A DNA stretch of 64,000 nt from UBA2387 sp019454665. GTDB lineage: Bacteria; Armatimonadota; Fimbriimonadia; Fimbriimonadales; Fimbriimonadaceae. Each line of letters opens with the position of its first letter. The first letter of the stretch is position 1. Where the stretch lies: positions 35,539-99,538 of the forward strand of contig BTVX01000011.1 in assembly GCA_045862995.1 (NCBI GenBank). The letters are read 5' to 3'. The notes under the pieces are model-generated. The model searched no databases and was not told where the DNA came from. It saw only the letters and a program-made list of their open reading frames with translations. A program made the position numbers and the translations under genes. Positions 30,778 to 39,243 of this stretch are shown here, piece by piece.

Positions 30778-32081
30778 ATCCGACGGCTCTCTTTCTCTGG
30801 GCGGCCGCGCATCTGGCCGGTCAGTCCGGGCCGATGACGATGGACCAAGCCATCGAGGCCGCTCTGGAGCACGCGTTCTCCATTCGCTTGGCCGAGGTGG
30901 ACATCTCCAAGTCGGAGCAAGTGACGCGCCAGCTCAGGACTGCGCTTGGCCCCACGCTCTCGGCGCAGGGCACCTACACGCGTTTCGATCGGGCCACCAC
31001 GTCGAACTTCGGCAGCGACAGCGTCGTGATCTCTCCGATCGACCAGAAGAAGGTGGACCTGACCCTGAGCATGCCGATCGACATCTCCGGCACCAAGCGG
31101 CTGGCCATCAGCGCGAACAAGAAACTCACGCAAGCCGGGCGAGAAACCCTCGAGGCCCAGATCAACACGGTCAAGGGTTCGGTTCGAACGGCCTACCTGA
31201 ACGTGCTCAAGGCGCGCGACCTGGTGAGCGTTCGCAAGGAGGCCGTCGCGCTCCGCGAAGCCACGGTCAAGAACGCGCGATTGGGCTTGGAGCAGGGCAG
31301 CCTCGCGAAGGTGGACGTCGTCCAAGCCGAGACGCAGTTGGCCGCCGCTCAGGGCGAACTGATCATCGCGCAAAACCAATACGGTCTGGCCAAGAAAGCG
31401 CTCAACAGCGTGATCGGACGTCCGGTCGAAACCGAATTCGAGGTCGCCGAGGTGCAAGTCGGCGAGCGCCCGTTGACCCAGAAACTCGAGGGACTGCAGG
31501 AAACCGCCATCGGCACGCGCGCCGAGGTTCGCAGCCTGAAGACCACGCTCGACGCGTACGACACGTCGCTCAAGGCGGCCAAGCGGCTCCTGCTCCCCGA
31601 CGTCCGATTGAACGTCGTCCACTCGCGCAACATTGATGCGGGCGGGTTCGGCGCGCGCAAGGAATCCACGACGGGCGTCGCCGTGGTGTCGTTCCCGATC
31701 TACGATGGCGGCAACGTCTCGTATCAGGTCGGCCAGTACAAGGAAGACCAGGCGCGGGTGCGGGTGCTGCTGGAGCAGACGCTGCTCGGAGTCTCGTTCG
31801 AGGTGCAGCAAGCCATGGCCAACCATGCCGACGCACTCGCCAGGCTGGCCATCGCAACCGAGGCGGTGAGGCTCTCCGAGGAGGCCCTCCGCGTCATCCA
31901 AGTGAAGTACACCCAGGGCGAAGCCATCCAGATCGAGGTGGATCGCGCCCAGACCGACCTGACCACCGCCAAAACCAACTTAGTCATCGCCAAGTACGAC
32001 GTGCTGTCCGCCTACGCCCAACTTCAGAAGGCCGTGGGCGCGGACGATCTTGGCGCGAAAGCCGAAGGAGCCAACTCTTGA
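30774..32081 (+). CDS. TolC family outer-membrane efflux protein
   Basis: A 435-residue outer-membrane channel. After an N-terminal hydrophobic segment (PTALFLWAAAHLAG) come two repeats of the OEP domain with long alternating helices, for example MTMDQAIEAALEHAFSIRLAE and, in the second half, SYQVGQYKEDQARVRVLLEQT. It would form the trimeric duct for the pump encoded next. Translation starts at TTG within TTGA, overlapping the AbrB-like gene; the same device joins it to the next gene. Confidence 0.9.
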   Translation: MNPTALFLWAAAHLAGQSGPMTMDQAIEAALEHAFSIRLAEVDISKSEQVTRQLRTALGPTLSAQGTYTRFDRATTSNFGSDSVVISPIDQKKVDLTLSMPIDISGTKRLAISANKKLTQAGRETLEAQINTVKGSVRTAYLNVLKARDLVSVRKEAVALREATVKNARLGLEQGSLAKVDVVQAETQLAAAQGELIIAQNQYGLAKKALNSVIGRPVETEFEVAEVQVGERPLTQKLEGLQETAIGTRAEVRSLKTTLDAYDTSLKAAKRLLLPDVRLNVVHSRNIDAGGFGARKESTTGVAVVSFPIYDGGNVSYQVGQYKEDQARVRVLLEQTLLGVSFEVQQAMANHADALARLAIATEAVRLSEEALRVIQVKYTQGEAIQIEVDRAQTDLTTAKTNLVIAKYDVLSAYAQLQKAVGADDLGAKAEGANS

Positions 32082-33523
32082 ATGTCCGATTGATCGCCGC
32101 CGCAGCGGTCGCGCTCGCCCTCGTGGGCTGCGTGGACCGAGAAGCCCAAAAGCAAGCCGCCAAAACCGAGGAGATCCTCTCCGAGAAGACCGTTCCCGTC
32201 ACCGTCGCCGACGCGACCACGACGACGCTGGCCGAAACCGTGGACGTGCGAGGCGACATCGTCTCGGACGGCGACTCGGTGGTCGGGGCCCGCGTGGCGG
32301 GTCGCGTGGTGGCCGTGTATGTGCGCGAAGGCGACAATGTCAGCACGGGGCAGCGCATCGCGAGCCTGGACAAGACCTCGCTGTTCGCCAGTCTGCGTCA
32401 GGCGCAAGCGGGCGTCGCGGCGGCGCGAAGCGCCCTGAGCCAAGCCAAGTCGAACGCGGCCATTTCGCCGGATCGAACGGCTTCGGGAGTCAGTTCCGCT
32501 GAAGCCCAGTTGCGGGCGGCCAAGACCAACTACGACAAGCTGATGGCGGGTGCGCGCGATGAGGAACGGACCCAGGCGCGGATCGCCGTCGCCAAGGCCG
32601 CTTCCGATCTGGAGACCTCGCGCAAGGAGTTCGAACGCGTGCGAGCCCTCTTCGAAGGGGACGCCGTTTCCCGCCAACGCCTCGAGCAGGCGCAGAACAT
32701 GCTCCGCTCCGCCGAGGCCGCCCACGAAAACGCTCTGCAACAGCAACGCATCGTAGAACGCGGCCCGCGCGACGAGGACGTGATCGCCGCACGCGAGGCC
32801 ATCCGTCAAGCCGAGGAAGCCGTGCGGTCCGCCAAGACCTCGCAACGGCTAGACGTGACCCTGACCGACCAAGTCCGCTCGGCGGAAGCCAACGTCCAAT
32901 CGGCGCTGGCTCAGGTGGACTTGATCCAGGAGCAGATTCGCGAGGCCGACGTGGTCAGCCCGTTCTCGGGCCGCGTCTCGGGCAAGCCCGTGGCCGTTGG
33001 CTCGGTGGTCGCGCCGGGTTCGCCGATCGCGCGCGTGGTGTCTTCGAGCGGCACCTACTTCGATGGCCAACTGCCGGAGACGCTGGTCTCTCAGGTCAAG
33101 GTGGGCGACGCCGTCGAAGTCTCGATCGACGCCCTGCCCGACCTGAAATTCTCCGGTACGGTGGCTGCGATCAACCCGCTCGGCCGCGAGTTGGGCCGCC
33201 TGTTCTCGGTGCGCATTCAGATTCTCGGCTTGACCGACCAACTGATGCCGGGGATGTTCGCGCGGGGTCTTCTGCGCGTCAGGGAGATTCCCGGAGCCGT
33301 CGTCGTCCCGTCGGATGCCGTCGTCGCTCGTTCAGGGGCCAGCTACGTGTTCGTGGTCTCCGGCGAGCAAGCGAAGCGTGTGGACGTCCGCACGGGCATG
33401 AGGCAGAACGGCAGCGTGCAGGTCTTTGGGATCGAGCCAGGACAACGCGTGGTGGTCAAAGGAGCCGCCGGTTTGATTGACGGTGCGGCCATCCGCATCG
33501 AAGACGCCAAGGAAGGAGCGTAA
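32078..33523 (+). CDS. RND efflux periplasmic adaptor (MFP), lipoprotein
   Basis: A 481-residue membrane fusion protein. The N-terminus has a lipobox-type signal (IAAAAVALALVGC), so it is probably lipid-anchored. VVGARVAGRVVAVYVREGDNVSTGQRIASLD is the first half of the lipoyl domain. A long coiled coil (about residues 105-280) and the second lipoyl half (VVSPFSGRVSGKPVAVGSVVAPGSPI) follow, then beta-barrel and membrane-proximal domains. The coiled coil is longer than in AcrA. It starts with TTG in a TTGA overlap. Confidence 0.92.
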   Translation: MNVRLIAAAAVALALVGCVDREAQKQAAKTEEILSEKTVPVTVADATTTTLAETVDVRGDIVSDGDSVVGARVAGRVVAVYVREGDNVSTGQRIASLDKTSLFASLRQAQAGVAAARSALSQAKSNAAISPDRTASGVSSAEAQLRAAKTNYDKLMAGARDEERTQARIAVAKAASDLETSRKEFERVRALFEGDAVSRQRLEQAQNMLRSAEAAHENALQQQRIVERGPRDEDVIAAREAIRQAEEAVRSAKTSQRLDVTLTDQVRSAEANVQSALAQVDLIQEQIREADVVSPFSGRVSGKPVAVGSVVAPGSPIARVVSSSGTYFDGQLPETLVSQVKVGDAVEVSIDALPDLKFSGTVAAINPLGRELGRLFSVRIQILGLTDQLMPGMFARGLLRVREIPGAVVVPSDAVVARSGASYVFVVSGEQAKRVDVRTGMRQNGSVQVFGIEPGQRVVVKGAAGLIDGAAIRIEDAKEGA

Positions 33524-33535
33524 GGAAGCAACCCC

Positions 33536-36500
33536 ATGGGATTGACCAAAGTCGCCATCGCGCGCCCGATCTTCATCTTCATGCTGATGGCGGCCGCCAT
33601 CCTGATGGGGTGGATCGCCTACAACAGCATGCGGGTGGAGCAGAACCCGGATGTCGAGTTCGGCGTGATCTCGATCACAACGATCTACCCCGGCGCCGGT
33701 CCGGAAGAGATCGCCGTTCAAGTCTCGCGCAAGCTTGAAGAATCGGTTTCGGGCGTGAACGGCCTGCAAGAGGTCGTGAGCATCTCGCAGGAGGGCGTCT
33801 CCATCGTGACCGCCCAGTTCGTCATCGGGACGGACATGAACGAGGCGCTCAACGAGACGCGCTCGGCGGTGGACCGCATCGTCGGCCAGTTGCCCAACGA
33901 GATCGAAAAGCCCGTCATCAACAAGGCCAACACGGCCTCCGACCCCGTGCTCACCATGGTCCTGAAGAGCGAGACCCTGGACAACCAGCAGCTCCGCGAC
34001 CTGGCGGACGACAAGCTTAAGGACCGGTTCGCACGCGTGGCGGGAGTGGCCCAAGTCGCGGTGACCGGCGGCGACCAGCGCGAGATTCAGGTCCAGATCA
34101 AAAAGGACCGGCTTCTGGCGCTCGGCATCGGGGCCACCGACGTGTGGAACGCCGTGCGCGCCGCGACGATCAACCTGCCCAGCGGACGCGTGAAGCGGGG
34201 CAGCGAAGAACTCTCCGTCCGCGTCTTGGGCGAGTTCAAGACGGTCGAGGAGATCGAGAACATGGTGATCTCGGTCTCGGACCGCACAAACCCCAATTCC
34301 CATCCGGTGATCGTGCGGCTCAAGGATGTGGCCACGGTGCACGATGCCACGGTCGAGCGGCGCATCTATTCGCGATTGAACGGCGACGACTCGGTCACGC
34401 TGGCGATCCAGAAGGCCAAAGAGGGCAACGCCGTCGAAATCTCCAAGGCGATCCTCGAGCCCCAGTTCGGTCGCCCAAGCCTGGTGGACCAGCTCAAGAC
34501 CGAGTACGGCATCGAGTTCGTCGTGACGCGGAACGCCGCCGTGCTGATCGAAGAGTCGCTGTTCGACCTGAACTTCGCCTTGTTCTTCGGCATCTTCTTG
34601 GTCACGATCATCGTGTTCTTGTTCCTGCACAACCTTCGCGGGACGATCATCGTGGGCATCGCCATCCCGGTGTGTCTCATGGCGACCCTGATCGCGCTGT
34701 GGGCGTTCGGGTTCACGATCAACAACCTCTCGATGCTGGCGTTGTCGCTGGCTGTAGGCGTGTTGGTGGACGACGCCATCGTCGTCTTGGAGAACATCTA
34801 TCGGCACTTGCGTATGGGCGAAGACCCGGTGACGGCCGCGATCAACGGTCGTAGCGAAATCGGCTTGGCCGCCATTGCGATCACGCTCGCCGACGTCGTC
34901 GTGTTTCTGCCCATCGGCTTCATGGGCGGCATCGTGGGCCAGTTCTTCCGCCCGTTGGGTATCGGATTCGCTATCGCGGTGCTGCTCTCGCTGTTCGTGT
35001 CGTTCACGGTCACGCCGATGTTGGCGGCCCGCTGGTACAAAGCCGGCGAGGACTGGGAGCATCCCTCCGGCCGCTTTGCACACTGGTTCGACGATCGTTT
35101 CCATGCGTTCGCCGCCTCGTATGGGCGCGCGTTGGAATGGTCGCTCAACCACCGTTGGTTCGTGTTCAGCGCAGGCTTTGTGGCGTTGATCGCGGTGTTC
35201 CTCGGCATCGGCGGCTCGTTCGCTGGTTCTGTGGGCGAAGCGGTGCAGCGGGGTCTGCCTCCGGCCATCGTCGTCTTCGCGATCTCGTTCCTGGTGTTCC
35301 TCGGCAACTTGGCGATGCGGCGGTTCAGGGTCTCGATTCTGATCACGGGAGCGGCTTTGGGAGCGGTGTTCCCGTTGGCCACGTTCGCAGGTTTTCAGTA
35401 CGGCCAGTGGAAGGGCTCGGCGATCTTCAACTTCCAGTTCTTCCCGCCCAGCGACCAAGGCGAGGTGCAGGTCTCGATCGAACTGCCTGTCGGCTCGAAC
35501 CTGGAAGCCACCCAGAAAGTGGTCGAACGCATCGAGAAGATCGTCTCCGAGCACCCCGACACCGAGTACGTTGTGACCACCATCGGAACGCAGGGCGGTG
35601 GGTTCAACGCGGCCGACAACGGCACGCACCTCGCCCGGGTCCGGGTGGAACTGCACGAGAAGACGGCGCTGCTCGACTCGATCATGTTCTGGAAGAAGCA
35701 CGAAGGGAAGCTGAGGACTACTCCCGACACGACGGTTGGCGCGCAGATGCTCGAGCGCATCGGCAAGATCCCCGGCGCAGAGATCGTCGTCGCCACGGGT
35801 ACCTCGCAAGGCTTTGGCGCACCGATCCAGATGTCGTTCGGCGGCAACGACCGTGTGCTCATCCAATCCACCGTGGAGGCCGTGCGCGAGAGGCTGGCCG
35901 CAGGCGCGGTGAAGGGCGTCGTCAACCCCGACATCAGCTCGCAAAGCGGCAAACCCGAAATCCGGGCCATTCCGGACCGGGTCAAGCTCGCCGATGCGGG
36001 CATGACGGCGCTCGACGTCGCGCAGACCATGCGCCTGCTCTATGAAGGCGACGACAACACCAAGTTCCGTGTGTTCGGCCGCGAGTACCCCATCCGCGTG
36101 ATGATGGACCTGGAAGACCGTGACAACGCCGACATCATCGGCGACATCCCGGTCAAGTTCCAGAACGGCTCGCCCGTTTACCTGCGCCAAGTCGCCACAT
36201 TGGAACCCGGCGTGGGGGTGGACAAAATCCAGCGACGCAACCGCGAGGACGAGGTCATGCTGACGGCCAACCTGCTTCCCGGCTATGCCGCCGGCACGGT
36301 GCAGAGCGAAATCGACGCGTGGATCGAGAAGGAGAACCTGATCCCCGAAGGGGTGCGTGTGCGGCCCTTGGGCCAAGCCGACTTCCAAGCCCGCGAGACG
36401 GGGTACCTCACCGGGGTGCTGGGCTTGGGCTTGATCCTGGTCTACATGCTGCTGGCCTCGCTGTACAACAACCTTCTCTACCCGCTGATCATCCAATTGG

Positions 36501-36970
36501 CGCAGCCTCAGGCCATGGTCGGCGCGTTGCTGGCCCTGATCCTTACGGACAAGACGCTCAACATCGTCGGCTTCATCGGCATCATCGCCCTAGTCGGCTT
36601 GGTGGGCAAGAACGCGATTCTGTTGGTGGACTACGCCAACACGTTGCGTTCGAGGGGCAAGAACCGGCACGATGCGTTGGTCGAAGCGGGCCCGACACGG
36701 TTGCGGCCCATCATGATGACCACGCTGGCCGTGATCTTGGGCATGTTGCCTGTCGCGATGGCCATCGGTCGCGGGTCCGAGTTCCGAGAGACAATCGGCA
36801 TCACGATCATCGGCGGCATCCTGCTCTCCACGGTGCTCACCGTGCTGATCATCCCGTGCTCGTACACGATCTTCGACGACCTTTCGAACATCGGCGCGCG
36901 CCTGTTCCGCAAGAAGACCAGCGACGAGTACTTCGCCGAACTCACGGCCGAGAACGCGGCGGAAGCCTGA
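33536..36970 (+). CDS. RND family efflux transporter (AcrB/MdtB-like)
   Basis: A 1144-residue resistance-nodulation-division pump, slightly longer than AcrB because of added membrane residues near position 545-620. Typical motifs are GWIAYNSMRVEQNPDVEFGVISITTIYPGA at the N-terminus and the proton-relay Asp pair in LAVGVLVDDAIVVLENIYRH. Motif-rich helices (FMGGIVGQFFRPLGIGFA) and the second-half GLVGKNAILLVDYAN follow. It exports hydrophobic compounds using the proton gradient in complex with the upstream adaptor and TolC protein. The drug or metal spectrum cannot be read; FxN(P) motifs of heavy-metal CzcA types are not evident. Confidence 0.95.
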   Translation: MGLTKVAIARPIFIFMLMAAAILMGWIAYNSMRVEQNPDVEFGVISITTIYPGAGPEEIAVQVSRKLEESVSGVNGLQEVVSISQEGVSIVTAQFVIGTDMNEALNETRSAVDRIVGQLPNEIEKPVINKANTASDPVLTMVLKSETLDNQQLRDLADDKLKDRFARVAGVAQVAVTGGDQREIQVQIKKDRLLALGIGATDVWNAVRAATINLPSGRVKRGSEELSVRVLGEFKTVEEIENMVISVSDRTNPNSHPVIVRLKDVATVHDATVERRIYSRLNGDDSVTLAIQKAKEGNAVEISKAILEPQFGRPSLVDQLKTEYGIEFVVTRNAAVLIEESLFDLNFALFFGIFLVTIIVFLFLHNLRGTIIVGIAIPVCLMATLIALWAFGFTINNLSMLALSLAVGVLVDDAIVVLENIYRHLRMGEDPVTAAINGRSEIGLAAIAITLADVVVFLPIGFMGGIVGQFFRPLGIGFAIAVLLSLFVSFTVTPMLAARWYKAGEDWEHPSGRFAHWFDDRFHAFAASYGRALEWSLNHRWFVFSAGFVALIAVFLGIGGSFAGSVGEAVQRGLPPAIVVFAISFLVFLGNLAMRRFRVSILITGAALGAVFPLATFAGFQYGQWKGSAIFNFQFFPPSDQGEVQVSIELPVGSNLEATQKVVERIEKIVSEHPDTEYVVTTIGTQGGGFNAADNGTHLARVRVELHEKTALLDSIMFWKKHEGKLRTTPDTTVGAQMLERIGKIPGAEIVVATGTSQGFGAPIQMSFGGNDRVLIQSTVEAVRERLAAGAVKGVVNPDISSQSGKPEIRAIPDRVKLADAGMTALDVAQTMRLLYEGDDNTKFRVFGREYPIRVMMDLEDRDNADIIGDIPVKFQNGSPVYLRQVATLEPGVGVDKIQRRNREDEVMLTANLLPGYAAGTVQSEIDAWIEKENLIPEGVRVRPLGQADFQARETGYLTGVLGLGLILVYMLLASLYNNLLYPLIIQLAQPQAMVGALLALILTDKTLNIVGFIGIIALVGLVGKNAILLVDYANTLRSRGKNRHDALVEAGPTRLRPIMMTTLAVILGMLPVAMAIGRGSEFRETIGITIIGGILLSTVLTVLIIPCSYTIFDDLSNIGARLFRKKTSDEYFAELTAENAAEA

Positions 36971-37012
36971 CGCAGCGATTTTGGGGTAGGGTTTTCTGCG
37001 ACGCACACGGAG

Positions 37013-37726
37013 ATGCAAGGACTGAAACCACCCGTGGCCACGCTGGCGCTGCTTGACCGCAGTCCGGTTCAGCGGAGCCCAAATAAGGAACGCGTCGCTG
37101 CTCACGGCGAGGTGTTCACCCCGCCTTGGCTCGTCAACGCCATGCTTGACCTCGTGGCGCAGGAGTGCGAGAAAGAGGACTCGCGGTTCCTTGAGCCCGC
37201 TTGCGGAGACGGCAACTTTCTCACCGAGGTGTTGCGGCGGCGGCTCGCAAGCATCGACCGACGGTACCGGGTTCAATCACGGTGGGAAATGCATGCACTG
37301 ATCGGTCTTGCGTGCCTCTATGGCATTGAGCTGTTGCCGGACAATGTCGCCCGGTGCCAGTTGCGCCTGGGCGAGCAGTTCCGCGGTCATTACGAGGCGC
37401 GTTACGGTCGCAAGGCGCGGCCCGAGGTGGTCGCGGTGGCCCGTCTGATCTTGGCGACGAACATCGTTCAGGGCGATGCGCTCAGCATGACCGGGCCGAC
37501 AGGCGAACCCCTCGTGCTGACCGAATGGTCGTTGGTCGGGCGGAAGGTCAAACGCAAGCTCTACGAGTACAAGACCCTGGTTGCGGGCCCCGCAAAGGGC
37601 GAATCCCTGTTCGACCACGAACCCATCGTCAACGATCTCGGAGAACCGTACACCGAGGTTCGCCACGTTCGCGATCTCCCGCTTGTCCATTATCTAGCCT
37701 TGGCCAAAGAATGGGAGGGGCGATGA
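37013..37726 (+). CDS. Methyltransferase-fold protein lacking the catalytic NPPY motif
   Basis: A 237-residue protein with the SAM-binding half of an N6-adenine DNA methyltransferase. It has EVFTPPWLVNAMLDL, then motif I FLEPACGDGNFLTEVL (residues 59-74). LYGIELLPDNVARCQLRL, the acidic-loop region, and NIVQGDALSM complete the SAM-binding half. It ends without the NPPY/DPPY catalytic motif or a target-recognition domain. The next gene starts within its stop (ATGA) and begins with a related EVFTPPKLAEAMLDL segment, so the two look like diverged tandem copies. It may be a non-catalytic partner subunit that supplies SAM binding. Confidence 0.75.
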   Translation: MQGLKPPVATLALLDRSPVQRSPNKERVAAHGEVFTPPWLVNAMLDLVAQECEKEDSRFLEPACGDGNFLTEVLRRRLASIDRRYRVQSRWEMHALIGLACLYGIELLPDNVARCQLRLGEQFRGHYEARYGRKARPEVVAVARLILATNIVQGDALSMTGPTGEPLVLTEWSLVGRKVKRKLYEYKTLVAGPAKGESLFDHEPIVNDLGEPYTEVRHVRDLPLVHYLALAKEWEGR

Positions 37727-39243
37727 GCGCGTTGGGACACAACCCGGATATCCTGACGTGTCTCGCCAATCTGTCCGCCGATGAAGTCTTCACCCCGCCC
37801 AAGCTCGCCGAAGCCATGCTGGACCTGCTTCCCCAAGAGCTGTTCCAGTCGCCCGAGACCACGTTTCTCGACCCCTGCTGCAAAACCGGCGTGTTCCTGC
37901 GCGAGATCGTGCGACGCCTCAACGAAGGCTTGCGCGACCAGATGCCGGACGAGCAGAAGCGGGTGGACCACATCCTCACCCGCCAGGTGTTTGGCCTGGC
38001 GACCAGCGAACTCACGGGCGCGATCAGCCGCAGGAGCGTCTACTGCTCCAAGAAGGCCGACGGCAAGTACTCCATCGGCACCCGGTTCACCACGCACGAG
38101 GGCAACATCCGACTTCCCAGAACCAAGCACCGATGGGACAAGAGCGGCCGTTGCCAGGATTGCGGCGCGAGTCAAGGTACTTACGAGCGCGGAGAAGGGC
38201 GCGAGGCTTATGCATACCCATTCATTCACGATGTGGACCCCAGGGAGTTGTTTGGCGTGAAGTTTGACGTGATCGTAGGCAACCCTCCCTATCAACTGGG
38301 GGCGAAAGGCGGGACACGAGACATTCCGATCTATAACCGTTTTGTCGAGCAAGCAAAGAAGCTTGAACCTCGATTCTTGACGATGGTTATCCCGTCTCGA
38401 TGGATGGCAAGCGGCCTAGGATTGAGTGAATTTCGCGAGACGATGCTCAATGATGACCGCATTCGGGTTCTTGTCGATTATCCCGATGCAAACGAAGTGT
38501 TTCCAGGCGTAGAGATCAAAGGGGGCGTGTGCTATTGGTTGTGGGACTGCAACGCGCACGGGCCATGCGACTTGACGACGGTAAGGGGCGGTCAGGCATT
38601 CGGTCCGGTTCCGCGCGTCCTTTCAGAATATGATGTGCTTGTTCGCGATAGTCGAGCGATCGCGATTCTAGGGAAAGTTTTGGCACATCAGGAACCTTCG
38701 ATCACGGCCATTCTGTCGGTCGACAAGGAATTTGGGTGGACATCGAACTTTGACGGATTTCATTCGCATCGGAGGGATGGGGATGTCCCCGTTTACTACG
38801 TAAGAAGCATGAAACGCGGAGTCGGTTGGCTGGCACGCGATCAAGTTCAGAAAAGCGCACATCTCATTGACACGTGGAAGGTGATGGTGCCAAAGGCGGG
38901 CTCGGACGGTGGGAAACAGATCCCTGACCCCGTGCTCGGCAAGTCTCTTGTGGCGCCGCCTCCCTCCACTTGCACACAGTCGTTCCTGTTCTTCTTCGTG
39001 ACCTCTGAATCGGAAGCCCTCAGCCTGCAATCCTACCTGCAGACTCGGTTCTTTCGATTTCTGGTCTCATTGAGGAAACTTACCCAGGATGCAACGCGGT
39101 CAACCTACACCTGGGTGCCACAACAACCATGGGATCGGAAGTGGACGGATGAGGTGCTTTACAAGAAGTATGGCCTCTCCGAGAGCGAAATCGTCCACAT
39201 AGAAACGATGATCAAGTCTATGGACCAGGCAGACCGTCGGTGA
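37723..39243 (+). CDS. Eco57I-like N6-adenine DNA methyltransferase
   Basis: A 506-residue DNA methyltransferase. EVFTPPKLAEAMLDL precedes a degenerate motif I (FLDPCCKTGVFLREI, residues 48-62, with Cys-Cys-Lys replacing Ala-Cys-Gly). A possible zinc-binding insert (C108, C144, C147) comes before the catalytic motif IV FDVIVGNPPYQLG (NPPY at 187-190). The C-terminal 300 residues should be the target-recognition region (VDYPDANEVFPGVEIKGGVCYWLW is a family landmark). GC content drops clearly from about 38200 to the end, suggesting that this part was acquired or swapped. It is coupled on both sides by 4-nt overlaps. Confidence 0.85.
   Translation: MSALGHNPDILTCLANLSADEVFTPPKLAEAMLDLLPQELFQSPETTFLDPCCKTGVFLREIVRRLNEGLRDQMPDEQKRVDHILTRQVFGLATSELTGAISRRSVYCSKKADGKYSIGTRFTTHEGNIRLPRTKHRWDKSGRCQDCGASQGTYERGEGREAYAYPFIHDVDPRELFGVKFDVIVGNPPYQLGAKGGTRDIPIYNRFVEQAKKLEPRFLTMVIPSRWMASGLGLSEFRETMLNDDRIRVLVDYPDANEVFPGVEIKGGVCYWLWDCNAHGPCDLTTVRGGQAFGPVPRVLSEYDVLVRDSRAIAILGKVLAHQEPSITAILSVDKEFGWTSNFDGFHSHRRDGDVPVYYVRSMKRGVGWLARDQVQKSAHLIDTWKVMVPKAGSDGGKQIPDPVLGKSLVAPPPSTCTQSFLFFFVTSESEALSLQSYLQTRFFRFLVSLRKLTQDATRSTYTWVPQQPWDRKWTDEVLYKKYGLSESEIVHIETMIKSMDQADRR

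Noticed and set aside
33332..36496. A 1054-codon open frame on the minus strand
   Set aside because: It is the antisense shadow of the RND pump gene; its translation is low-complexity His/Arg/Asp-rich and matches nothing, while the plus-strand frame has full RND motifs.
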